Below are positions 24,030-34,061 of a stretch of 64,000 nucleotides of DNA, in pieces. The notes under the pieces are model-generated. The model searched no databases. It had not been told where the DNA came from and was given only the letters and a program-made list of their open reading frames with translations. This DNA is from Ziziphus jujuba (Eukaryota > Streptophyta > Magnoliopsida > Rosales > Rhamnaceae), in the NCBI RefSeq assembly GCF_031755915.1, contig NC_083384.1, positions 7,852,501 through 7,916,500 of the forward strand, written 5' to 3'. The position numbers and the translations under genes are program-made. Within the stretch, counting starts at the first letter, position 1. Each line of letters opens with the position of its first letter.

Positions 24030-25310
24030 AACGTGTTCAATTTGTAGAAAATGTAATGTAATGCATAAAGGACAAAAATGTAGAAAGGAAATACAAAGCT
24101 ATACTTAGACAAAAATGCAAAAATACATTAATAAACTAAAATACAACTTTCTGCTTCCAACTTGAGATAATCATGGCCTTCAAATCCTTTTCAGTTCCGT
24201 AACTCCCTATCCATGACCAACACACCATAACTTTAGCTTTCATATTGGAATATTCTAGATACTGCTTTTTCCCTCATCTGCATGAACAAAAAAAGAATCA
24301 GTTCTCCAAAATATTTAAACTTAAAAAACAGAACACTGACCAGATCAGTAAATAATAATAATAATAATCTTTTTAATTAATTAAAAGCATATGGTTAAAC
24401 TGAAATCATGGTACAAAAAGATATGGAAATGAAAACTAATTTCCTTAGAAACTCCCAACATACTGCAATGGTATATGAAAATTACCTCAGGTTGCATCAC
24501 GCCCAAGTGTTCCACCATGACCCTCAGGATCATTGCAAAGATACAAGTGGTTGAGTTAGCAATTCAGTATGTAAATTTATACTCCCTGATTGACAGCAAG
24601 TAGGACCAAATGGAAAGTATACTTGTTAAAAAAAAAATAAAACAAAACAAAACAAAAAACAAAAATCAGAACAAAATAAAAAAGAAAAAAAGAAAAAGCT
24701 AACCTTTGTGCACTCCTTTTGGTGGATGAAACAGGTTTTGATTCCAAATCTGTCAACAAAAAACCAAATGAAAGAAATAGAATGAAAAACAGTGCGAAAG
24801 GCCTATATACATAAACTCATTTTGCATTTACAAGCCTTAAAATTCCTAATAAAACAGTCAAAGAAGCATGTAGATAATTGTAGATAATCCATATCACAAT
24901 TTTTACAAGCCAATTCAATCAAATTCACAATCAATTCTAGATAACAGTATAAATTCACAATCAATTCTAGATAACAATATTATTATTATTTTCATTATTT
25001 TCAGATAGGTGAGAGACAACAATAAGATGCGCGAAAACGAAAGAACAACCACATATGAAAAGAGGTCGTAGTAATTCCACATGCACGTGTCAAAAGAAAG
25101 AGAAAATATGAAATTACCTCAAAACCACCTCAAAATCAAACAGGGTCTGAGTGCGCTCCCTTTAGCTTCGTAAAAAGCTGTTTGTGCTTCATGATCTTCA
25201 ACTCCATCCAATATTTTAAATGTCATATAGTACACGAGACGTGTCCGCGCTCACCCATGCTGCAAATTAACTTTGACAATTTTATTGAGTTTTATATTTC
25301 CACCCTAAAA
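24030..25310 (-). pseudogene. Relic of a multi-exon gene with a cystatin-like exon (unit 2)
   Basis: Second copy of the relic at 9900-10995. The cystatin-like exon (about 25160-25305, minus) reads KIVKVNLQHG, then an in-frame TGA, then VYYMTFKIL and TAFYEAK. The TGA is shared with unit 1, so the gene was probably already dead, or used a different start, before duplication. Conserved exon-like blocks lie at about 24690-24760, 24490-24545 and 24130-24245. Identity of the family is tentative. Confidence 0.4.
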
Positions 25311-25439
25311 AGACAGAAACCAACAGTTTCATATAAAAAAAGCATCTTATATATTTTCAACTATAATAACAAAATTTGCATTGTGATCATAGATTTCCTA
25401 ACTCTATTATTTTTAGAGAGAAATAAATGCATATATATA

Positions 25440-25662
25440 TATATATGCTAATATGCTTATGATCAATAGGAATTTTAGAAAAAATAACAATAATAATAAT
25501 GATGATGATGATGATGATATGGAAGAATTAATACTTTGGATCGGTCCACAATGTTATAATAATAGGAATCCAAGTGTGGAAAGCAGCGTTCACATAGCTG
25601 CCTCTCTTCTCCTTCAGTTTGTAGTTTGTTTCGCTGCTGCTCGTCATAACTTTAAAGAACCA

Positions 25663-25702
<40 letters not shown>

Positions 25703-25860
25703 CTGATGACAATGCTTCATAAAAAGAGTTGGGAGAGAGAAAAGAAAAAGAAAAAAAGAGTTACATCTCCAATCAAATAGAACCCTCAAAGAAAAAACAA
25801 AATCATAGTAAAAAAGAGTTACAAATCCAATCAAATAGAACCTCCACTTCAAAAAAAAAA
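25440..25860. repeat. TA microsatellites and short direct repeats (copy of 11106-11545)
   Basis: TA runs at about 25432-25446 and 25667-25695, then imperfect repeats with CAAATAGAACC near 25770 and 25830. No gene supported. Confidence 0.55.
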
Positions 25861-25929
25861 TAATAGTAATATTTTTAAAAATCGATTTATGGTAATTAAT
25901 TTATTAATGCAATAAATCTTTTCCCCATT

Positions 25930-26046
25930 TTCCTGAGCGATTGTGTTGCGTGTGTTGCAAGCAATGAGAAGGCTGGGCTTCATTCCAAAGTAGTTCAAGT
26001 TGGGAACCACGTATTATGAAGTACAACAAGATAATTGATGTAGTAT
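25930..26046 (-). pseudogene. 3' stub of the CNL gene
   Basis: Matches the 3' end of the CNL (about 11670-11780), including the codons around its stop, but nothing of the other 4.3 kb of that gene is present. It abuts a TIR fragment at about 26047, so this is a deletion or recombination scar. Confidence 0.75.
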
Positions 26047-26176
26047 AAGTTGGTGATTATCCGTGTTGGTTAGGATTTGCTTCCTACATATAAAGCTTCA
26101 TAAAGATAGCTAGTAAAACCATTGCGTGTGTCCTCACCTCTCTGAAACCGAGAAAAGCAGCAGTAGAAGTAGCCAT
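26047..26176 (-). pseudogene. N-terminal TIR stub of a TNL-A-type gene
   Basis: Minus-strand sequence equivalent to the start of TNL-A exon 1: an ATG at 26174-26176 followed by a shortened leader and codons for the GEDTRNGF and LYEA region. It stops abruptly after the first part of the TIR domain. The Ser/Ala leader and some TIR start codons are reduced. The 5' flank (26177-26600) matches the TNL-A upstream region. Confidence 0.75.
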
Positions 26177-26322
26177 GCTCATATCTGCAAATAATCCATA
26201 AGTAAAGTTAAAATAATAACTAATGCAAATTGAAGCTCTTCCTTTGATCCAAGTGTGTGTTTGTAAATAGTTACTTACGAGGTAGGCAACAGTTCCTTTT
26301 AATAAAACCAGAAAGTAAAAGA

Positions 26323-26360
<38 letters not shown>

Positions 26361-27662
26361 GTATATGTATATGTAAATGGTATGTACATAGATAGAAAAA
26401 GAGTTGGAAATTGCTTTATATAGTTACTTACAAGAACTGCAAGTTGACTTGGTTTGCGCCGTTCTAATTATGACAAAAAAGTTGGTGAGTAATGGAGTTG
26501 GCGTCATCAAGAAATCCTTGTATATGCACACACACACACACATATATATATATATAGGTCTGCTTTGATATTCCTGGAAGCCTTGAAAACAATTCTAATT
26601 CCCTATGAGCGAAAAAATCCCGGAACACTGCAAGAAATTACATCACATCAATTTTGATGAACCATATACTGACTGTGACAAATGCATAATATAGTAAAAC
26701 TATGAGAAGGTGATACTAGAAAATGAATAGCAACGTCCCACCAATTTCCATAGAAAGGAGCATTTACATTCACTAAACTTTGTATTATTTCTATGATTTC
26801 AAACATTGCGAAAAGGACACTCCATCTCTCTGTTTCCAACCATTATCTTCACCTCTGCCACTGCTTTATCCGATTTAAAACATATCCCCTATATTTCCAC
26901 AATAATTCAATCCAAGCCTATTAATTTCCTTTTCAATTTTTAGTCCTTCAAAATCTGTTTTTAGATGAGAGACACAAAATAATCATAATAATAATTTACA
27001 TCACCAGGCTTTGATTTTGCCACCATAGTTTAGTTGTCCTGTTTAGTCCGGATTAACAGTAACCCGAAAACCAATTTTATTCTAAACTTCTTGTTTTTTT
27101 AATTTCTCCATCCACATTTATATTCAATTTTATCAAAAATTAGGCAGACAATAGTACAAAACCAGGAAAAATTAACAAGAATTCTATTTCATTTCCTTTA
27201 AAATTATATGCTCCTAAAACACAAGAGAAAAGCCTTCAAATACACATAATTTAGATGTTTCTCTCAACAAGGTGATTTAAGAATGCTCAATTATATTTGA
27301 ATTAAAACAACCTAAATAATTTAGAAACAAAGGTAACATGTCCACATGGTCATAGTAGAAATGTCAGGGCGTCCTTGTTGGCTGCAACATGGAGCCATGA
27401 ATACCCACAACCATTTGAAACAGTGTTACCCTGCCTCCACAGCCTTTACAGTCTTTTCAAATCTTAAAACCTGTCTTAGTTTAAAGCATGATTAAGAAAC
27501 AATTATTTTTTTCCAAAAAAATATAAAGACAATATCCATCATCATCATCAATGGTTTTGAATTAAAATCATATAAAACGACAAGTCTTTTTATTAGGGTC
27601 AATGTTAATGGTACTGGCAAGATAGAGTAAGCAATGTTCATGTAAGTTTGGTTTTCTTGGAA
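26177..27662. other. Intergenic with microsatellites
   Basis: No gene. It holds a GT/AT compound microsatellite at 26320-26360, a CA/TA one at 26527-26557, a copy of the TNL-A upstream flank, and the shared TNL downstream flank at 27300-27540. Confidence 0.55.
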
Positions 27663-28200
27663 TTAACCTGTGGATAGGACTCTCCTTTTCTGTCGGTATT
27701 CGTCCTCATCATCAGAGCCAACAACTTCAGTAATACCAATTCCACTGGCTTCAGAAGATTCACCAAAGCGTCTTTTAGTTGTACTCGCTTTTGGTTTTTC
27801 TTTCTCACCATCCACTTCTTGATCTGCATCTTTGTCATATATCAACCAAATCCCACACTTCTTTATCTTGCAATTCTCAACACCTTCTACGTCTGAATCA
27901 TGAAATCCGTCATGATAATCAAGAGGCCGGGCATATAAAGAGATCCCACTGACGTAAAGGGTACAAATAAAGTCCCAATTTTCTCCCAAATTTTCTTCAA
28001 GCGCTTTGCAAGACAATGCAGCTACATGCGCCATCCACACAAGATCTGAATTGATAATCTCTAGACAACCGAACACCTCAGAAACATGAAAATCATAAGG
28101 GCAGTCTTCATCAATGAATTCTAAATTAAGCCTGTATTCAATTGTATCAGTTACACAAGAGTACTGATCAATAATAACGCAAACAGCAAAACCCAAGAAG

Positions 28201-28647
28201 TGTTGTGGTTCTCTGACCACTTTAGAGAAGAAATATGAGAAGAAAATAAAAAGAATTCTATTACTCTCTTTAAATAGAATACAAAAATACAAAAACTTCT
28301 CTCTCTTGGATTCTCACGTGGAATCTCTCCCTACACCCTCCAATTCTCTTTGGAATTGCTCACTCTTCTCTCAAGCTCTCTCTGGAACTTAAACACTCTC
28401 TCTCTCGGAGTTTTCTCTCAATATTCCCCACTTGGGATAATATTGAGCTTTGCTCACTTGGCTTGATTTGCATGCAACGGGAAGGAGCCTATTTATAGGC
28501 TTACAAGGCCACAATCTTCAACAGCTTAGCCCACAATTGTTGATCAATTTGGAATTCGGTGCAGCAATGTCCATTTGTCAAAAATGGTGGCTGTGGTTGG
28601 TGCGACTGTGGTTGGTGCGGCTGTGGTTGGTGCGGCTGGACTTCACA
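28201..28647 (-). repeat. Left LTR (3' LTR of the copia element)
   Basis: 447 bp, TGTTGTGG to CTTCACA in plus orientation. A TATA-like CTATAAATAG (minus strand) lies in GCCTATTTATAGGC near 28489-28502. It has three copies of a 15-bp CTGTGGTTGGTGCGG-type unit at its right end, where the other LTR has one. Confidence 0.95.
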
Positions 28648-28662
28648 ATTCTCCCCCTCCAG
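28648..28662 (-). other. Polypurine tract of the copia element
   Basis: On the minus strand a purine run GGAGGGGGAGAA lies immediately inside the 3' LTR, the usual plus-strand primer for reverse transcription. Confidence 0.8.
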
Positions 28663-28728
28663 CCGCATTTAAACTGATGGTCATCTGCCATCTATTCCAT
28701 CTATGTCTCTGCATAGCTTCAGCTTCTC

Positions 28729-29697
28729 TTAAGCAACAACTTTTGTTAGCATATCTGCTGGATTCTCTTTTGTGTGGATCTTCATCAGTTTCAGCAACTG
28801 TTGATCTATTACTTCGCGTATCCAATGATAGCGGATGTCAATGTGCTTTGTACGGGAATGATACATTGAGTTTTTGCTCAAATCCATGGCACTTTGGTTA
28901 TCACAATGTATCTTGTAGTCTTCTTGCTTGATGCCCAATTCTGTGAGAAAACGCTTTAACCACAACATTTCCTTACCCGCTTCCGCTGCGACAATGTACT
29001 CTGCTTCAGTAGTGGATAAAGCAACACACTTCTGCAATCTTGACTGCCATGACACAGCTCCCCCTGCAAAAGTGTAGAGATAACCTGATGTAGACTTTCT
29101 ATTATCAGGGTCTCCGGCCATATCTGCATCTGTATAGCCTTCTAAGATTGGATCACCTCCCCCGTAGCACAAGCACAGCTTCGATGTACCTTTAAGATAC
29201 CTGAGAATCCATTTGACTGCTTCCCAGTGTTTCTTTCCAGGATTTGAAAGAAATCTGCTCACAACACCTACTGCGTGAGCAATGTCTGGTCTGGTACACA
29301 CCATTGCATACATCAGACTTCCTACCGCTGAAGAGTATGGTACTGAAGCCATCTCCTCTATCTCTTCTTTGGATGAGGGGCACAATCTCTTGCTCAACTT
29401 AAAATGATTTGCAAGTGGAATGCTGACCGGTTTGGCTTTATCCATGTTGAATCTCTTTATCACCCGTTCAACATACTTCTCTTGAGATAGCCATAACCTT
29501 CTATTCTTCCTGTCTCGGATTATTTGCATTCCCAAAATTTGTTGAGCTGGTCCTAAGTCTTTCATATCAAAGGACTTAGATAATTCTTTCTTCAGCTGAC
29601 TAATCTTCATTGCATCTTGTCCAACGATCAACATGCGTCCACATATAGCAAAAGTGCAATGAAGTTTCCACCTGAAAATTTTTGAATATAAACACAC
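28729..29697 (-). pseudogene. Copia pol, C-terminal part: RT second half and RNase H (frameshifted)
   Basis: An open frame of about 300 codons with RT palm and connection sequence (SMYAMVCTRPDIAHAVGV), then RNase H (STTEAEYIVAAEAGKEMLWL, NPADMLTK), ending just before the polypurine tract. It should be continuous with the upstream RT frame, but one base is missing within the second Asp codon of the YVDD catalytic box near 29635, so the frames are separated. This copy cannot make an uninterrupted RT. Confidence 0.9.
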
Positions 29698-30152
29698 TGG
29701 TCTGCTGCAGTCCTTTTATAACCTTGACTCACCATAAACGAGTCAAACTTCTTATACCATTGTCTTGGTGCTTGTTTGAGGCCATACAAGCTCTTCTTTA
29801 GCTTGCATACGAGGTTTTCTTTCCCTGAAACCTCAAATCCTTCTGGCTGCTCCATGTAGATTTCTTCATATAAATCACCGTGAAGAAATGCTGTCTTCAC
29901 ATCCATCTGTTCAAGTTCTAGGTTTAGACTTGCTACTAAACCAAAAATGACTCGAATTGAAGTCATTTTTACCACTGGTGAAAAAATCTCATCAAAGTCA
30001 ATTCCTTTCTTCTGAAGAAATCCTTTGACCACCAATCGAGCTTTGTGTTTCACCACCTTTCCGCTGCCATCTTTCTTGAGCTTGAACACCCATTTATTCT
30101 TTAGTGCCTTCTTTCCTGTTGGAAGCTCAACCAACTCATAAGTATGATTTTT
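29628..30152 (-). pseudogene. Copia pol, RT first half
   Basis: Reads KARLVVKGFLQKKGIDFDE and FSPVVKMTSIR, then QMDVKTAFLHGDLYEEIYM and LKKSLYGLKQAPRQWY, the diagnostic copia RT blocks. It ends by frameshift directly after YVD. It is separated from the gag-integrase frame by a single TAG at 30153-30155. Confidence 0.9.
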
Positions 30153-30155
30153 CTA

Positions 30156-32696
30156 CAAGGATTCCATCTCATCTTGCATTGCTTGCAGCCACTTTTCCTT
30201 CTCTTGATGAGAAACAGCTTCCTGGAAACTCTCTGGCTCCCCCTCTTCAGTAAGCAGAATATACTCAGATTCTGGAAATCTCTTTGATGGAATTCGGCCT
30301 CGCTTAGATCTCCGAACTTGTAAACCACTGGTTTCAGGAGGTGTACCATCATCTGACCGCTGTGATGGCCCTGCAGCTGCTTGAGAGGATTGAGTCTCCC
30401 CCTGCTCAATATCCCCTTCTTCCTCCTGGTCTGCTTCTGGTATATCTTCATGCACCTCATTATCTTCTGTGGCTATTTGTGTTGGTGCTGGATTAGGACA
30501 AAAATTCTCGGCACTAGAACTACAATTAGGAGACATTCTGGGCTTTTCAATGTCTTCCATTTTCTGGTTTTCATGGAATACTACATCCCTGCTTCTAATA
30601 ACCTTCTTTGTTTTCGGGTCCCATAATCTGTATCCGAATTCTTCATCTCCATATCCTATAAAGATGCATGGAGTAGATCTTGCATCGAGCCTCTGTCTGA
30701 GCTCCTTGGATACATGTACATAAGCTAAACAACCAAACACTCTTAAATGAGAGTAGGAGGGAATCTTACCCGACCACATTTTCTCCGGAATTTCAAAATT
30801 CAACGGTACTGACGGTGATCTGTTGATTAAATAGCAGGCGGCACGAACAGCTTCTCCCCAGAATGGCTTTGGCAGCTTAGCCATACTGATCATACTTCTG
30901 ACCTTTTCCATAATGGTTCGGTTCATTCTTTCGGCTATTCCATTATGTTGTGGGGTGCGAGGGACCGTCTTCTCATGTCGAATGCCGTGTCTTCTGCAGT
31001 AGGCATCGAACTCTTTGGAAGTATACTCGCCTCCATTATCTGAGCGGAGGCATTTCAGCTTCTTTCCTGTTTCACGCTCTACCATGGTATGAAACAGTTT
31101 GAAGTAATCCAATACCTGGTCCTTTGTCTTCAAGAAATATACCCACACCTTCCGTGAAGCATCATCAATGAAGGTCAGGAAATACTTGTTGCCACCTAAT
31201 GATTCCACCTCCATGGGACCACAAACATCAGAGTGCACCAGACTAAGCAACTCTGATCTTCTCGATGCAGAGGAACTGAAGGAGACTCTATGTTGCTTAC
31301 CAAATAAGCAGTGATTACAAGGATCTAGCGCAGCATCCTTGCAAACAGTGATAAGCTTCTTCCTTGCCAAAGTGGACAATCCTTTTTCACTCATGTGACC
31401 GAGTCTCTGGTGCCACAGATTTTGAGACGCCTCTCCTTCTGCAATATTGATGCTATCTGCACATATCTTCACATGAGTCTTGTACAGCGTTCCACAAATA
31501 TGTCCTCGGGCGACAACTATGGCACCTTTCGTCATTTTCCATGTGCCATTGCTGAAGTAGTTGTCATAGCCTTGCTTGTCTAAGGCTGCTCCCGAAAGTA
31601 GATTAAGCCGAAGATCTAGAATATGACGGACATCCTTCAAAGTGATTGTACAACCAACATTCGTTTTTACCTGAATATCACCAGTTCCTATAATCTTTGC
31701 AAAACTGGAATTTCCCATCTTTACCGTACCAAAGTCTCCTGCTTTGTACGTTTTGAAGAAATCTCTGTGTGGAGTGACATGGTAGGATGCTGCAGTATCG
31801 ACTACCCACTCAACATCTTGGGTTGATATATGAAGGCATGTCTCTTCTTCGGTGGAGCAGAGCACCACTTCTCCTGTAACAGTGACTAGTGTCTCTCCAT
31901 CCTTCTTCGGCTGATTACCTTGGAGTCTCTGCTCTCTCAACAACTTTCTGCAGTTCTTCTTCATGTGACCCTCCAGGCCACAATGATAGCACTTATATGA
32001 TGATTTTCTACCGTCTGTAGATCTGCCTCTGCTCTTGCTCCTGCCTCTCCCCCTATCACGACCACCTCTTTGCTGTCTTCCTCTCTTTGTGACGAGGGCA
32101 TGTGACTGATCCATGCCAATGTCCTTTCTCCTGGCCTCTTCATTAAATAGGGCATCCTTAACCATAGACATAGTAAGTTTGCCATTCGGGGCCGAATTGC
32201 CTAGAGAGACTAGCAATGTCTCCCAACTGTCTGGAAGAGAGCTTAGAAGTAGGAGGGCTTGATCCTCATCCCCTAGTTGATAATCCACAGCAGATAGTTG
32301 ATTTACCAAGCTCTGGAACTCACTGGTATGCTCGGCTACAGAAGTTCCACTCTGTAATTTTAAATTTACCAATCGCTTAAGCAACAGGGCTTTGTTCCGA
32401 GCAGTCTTGGCCTGGTACATGTCCTCCAATTTTGTCCAGAGGGCATATGCATCCGTTTCCTTCGCTACATGATGGAAGACACTGTGGTCGATCCATTGCC
32501 TGATCTGACCGATCGTTTTCTTGTTTAATTTCTTCCATTCTGCTACTTTGCTGGGATCGGGGTTTTCTCCTTTAGCTTCTATAGGATCAAACAGATCCTT
32601 ACAATTGAGGAGATCTTCCATCCGAGGTCTCCAAAGTGTATAATTTGTGGTAGTGAGCTTAACCATAGCTCCCGAAGATGATTCTTCCATTGACAT
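30156..32696 (-). CDS. Copia gag-protease-integrase polyprotein (open to an internal TAG)
   Basis: 847 codons from ATG 32696. The gag part begins with TTNYTLWRPRMEDLL (near residue 15). A CCHC zinc knuckle CYHCGLEGHMKKNC lies near residue 240. The aspartic protease has the Tnt1-like active site VDTAAS rather than DSGAS (near 300). The integrase zinc finger spans HQRLGH to CNHCLFGKQHR (430-470), and the DDE core shows DVCGPM, FIDDASRKVWVYF and SDNGGEYTSKEF (490-560). It acts in virus-like particles in the cytoplasm, then in integration. It stops at a TAG (30153-30155) just before the RT domain, so it is truncated relative to the family, where gag-pol is one frame. Confidence 0.92.
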
Positions 32697-32872
32697 TATG
32701 GCTTGACCAAAAATGGAGCTGAATTTGGCAAAACGGAGTTAACCGTTGCGTCCGGAACGGCCGAAAATGGTGGACTTGACTCTTCCGGGGTCAAAATATA
32801 ATTACCAGAAATTTGGGGGCAAAACTGTAATTTCACAACATTTCTGGGTCAACCTGCAATTACAGGAATTAC

Positions 32873-33041
32873 AGGGGTCAATCTGTAATTTTCACTAATT
32901 CAGGGGCTGTTCCGTAATTTCAGAAACTACAGGGGTCAATCTGTAATTTCCAATAATTCAGGAGCTGTTCCATAATTTCAGAAACTACAGGGGTCAATCT
33001 GTAATTTCCAATAATTCAGGGGCTGTTCCGTAATTTCAGAA
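32873..33041. repeat. 58-bp tandem repeat in the copia leader, about 2.9 copies
   Basis: Copies begin AGGGGTCAAT at 32873, 32931 and 32989, each followed by CTGTAATTT and CTGTTCC blocks. It lies between the primer-binding site and gag and is therefore part of the untranslated leader. Confidence 0.9.
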
Positions 33042-33050
33042 AATATTGAT

Positions 33051-33176
33051 GACGTGGCAGATTGTGCTGACGTGTCAACACGTGGCAGATGACGTGGCGA
33101 TTACGTGGCTGAGGGCGTGTCGGCTGGCGTGGCAGATGACGTGGCAGGTGTGCTGACGTGTCTGCTGACGTGGTCG
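33051..33176. promoter_or_regulatory. Dense array of ACGT-core (G-box/ABRE-like) motifs in the copia leader
   Basis: Eight ACGT cores in about 125 bp, most as ACGTGGC or ACGTGTC (for example GACGTGGCAG at 33051 and CACGTGGCAG near 33079). These match bZIP/ABRE-type core sites. The stretch is GC-rich compared with its surroundings. The regulatory role is inferred, not shown. Confidence 0.5.
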
Positions 33177-33419
33177 TCTTCAACCTCCAGACGGCGCGTG
33201 CGGCGCGTGTGGCGCGTGAATTGTTGCAGAAACCTTCAGGTGGCGCGTGCGGGCGCATGACACGGTGCGTTGCTCTCCGGCGAACTCCGTTGTTCTCGTC
33301 TCGTCGTGTACTTTCACCTGGTATTGTCAAATTAATTATTTGAGCAACGTTTCGAAACACCAACTTGAAGAACAGTAGCTTTGTTTCTTCAAGTTTTGAA
33401 CCTAAGCTCTCGATCTGGA

Positions 33420-33431
33420 GCTCTGATACCA
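33420..33431 (-). other. Primer-binding site of the copia element
   Basis: The minus strand reads TGGTATCAGAGC, complementary to the 3' end of plant initiator tRNA-Met, two bases inside the 5' LTR. This fixes the transcription direction. Confidence 0.95.
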
Positions 33432-33433
33432 CT

Positions 33434-33849
33434 TGTTGTGGTTCTCTGACCACTTTAGAGAAGAAATATGAGAAGAAAATAAAAAGAATTCTATTACTCT
33501 CTTTAAATAGAATACAAAAATACAAAAACTTCTCTCTCTTGGATTCTCACGTGGAATCTCTCCCTACACCCTCCAATTCTCTCTGGAATTGCTCACTCTT
33601 CTCTCAAGCTCTCTCTGGAACTTAAACACTCTCTCTCTCGGAGTTTTCTCTCAATATTCCCCACTTGGGATAATATTGAGCTTTGCTCACTTGCTTGATT
33701 TGCATGCAACGGGAAGGAGCCTATTTATAGGCTTACAAGGCCACAATCTTCAACAGCTTAGCCCACAATTGTTGATCAATTTGGAATTCGGTGCAGTAAT
33801 GTCCATTTGTCAAAAATGGTGGCTGTGGTTGGTGCGGCTGGACTTCACA
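33434..33849 (-). repeat. Right LTR (5' LTR of the copia element)
   Basis: 416 bp, TG to CA. The same TATA-like palindrome GCCTATTTATAGGC lies at 33719-33732. It differs from the left LTR by two substitutions, one single-base indel and two fewer copies of the 15-bp terminal unit. Confidence 0.95.
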
Positions 33850-33993
33850 AGAAGTTGGTAGTGCACCAATCTGGAGGAAGCTGAATATTCATTGAACTCC
33901 CCAAGCTTTGATAGCTGAACATCTTTGGAATTTCATCTCCAGGATAACAAATAAACAATGGGGATTCCTGTAGCATGGATGGGAAAATTATTA

Positions 33994-33996
<3 letters not shown>

Positions 33997-34042
<46 letters not shown>

Positions 34043-34061
34043 ATATATATATATATATATA
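33997..34061. repeat. TA microsatellite in the last intron of TNL-D
   Basis: More than 30 near-uninterrupted TA dinucleotides with a single C. It lies in the TNL-D intron between the LRR and C-JID exons, where TNL-B and TNL-C have only a short TATATAATAATAA run. Confidence 0.85.

Larger units (their letters stand above)
28201..33849 (-). mobile_element. Complete Ty1/copia LTR retrotransposon, Tnt1/Tork type
   Basis: A 5,649-bp element transcribed on the minus strand. Both LTRs run TG...CA and it is flanked by the 5-bp duplication AGAAG (28196-28200 and 33850-33854). It contains a primer-binding site complementary to initiator tRNA-Met, a polypurine tract, and the copia order gag, protease, integrase, reverse transcriptase, RNase H. 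The LTRs differ by only two substitutions plus two length changes, so insertion is recent. It sits inside the C-JID exon of TNL-D. The polyprotein frame carries a nonsense codon and a frameshift, so this copy would depend on enzymes from elsewhere. Confidence 0.96.

Noticed and set aside
30381..31826. Plus-strand frames within the copia element
   Set aside because: Antisense to gag-integrase codons, which carry all the recognisable motifs.
33997..34061. Long TA run as a palindromic mobile element
   Set aside because: Simple microsatellite with no inverted-repeat ends or target duplication.
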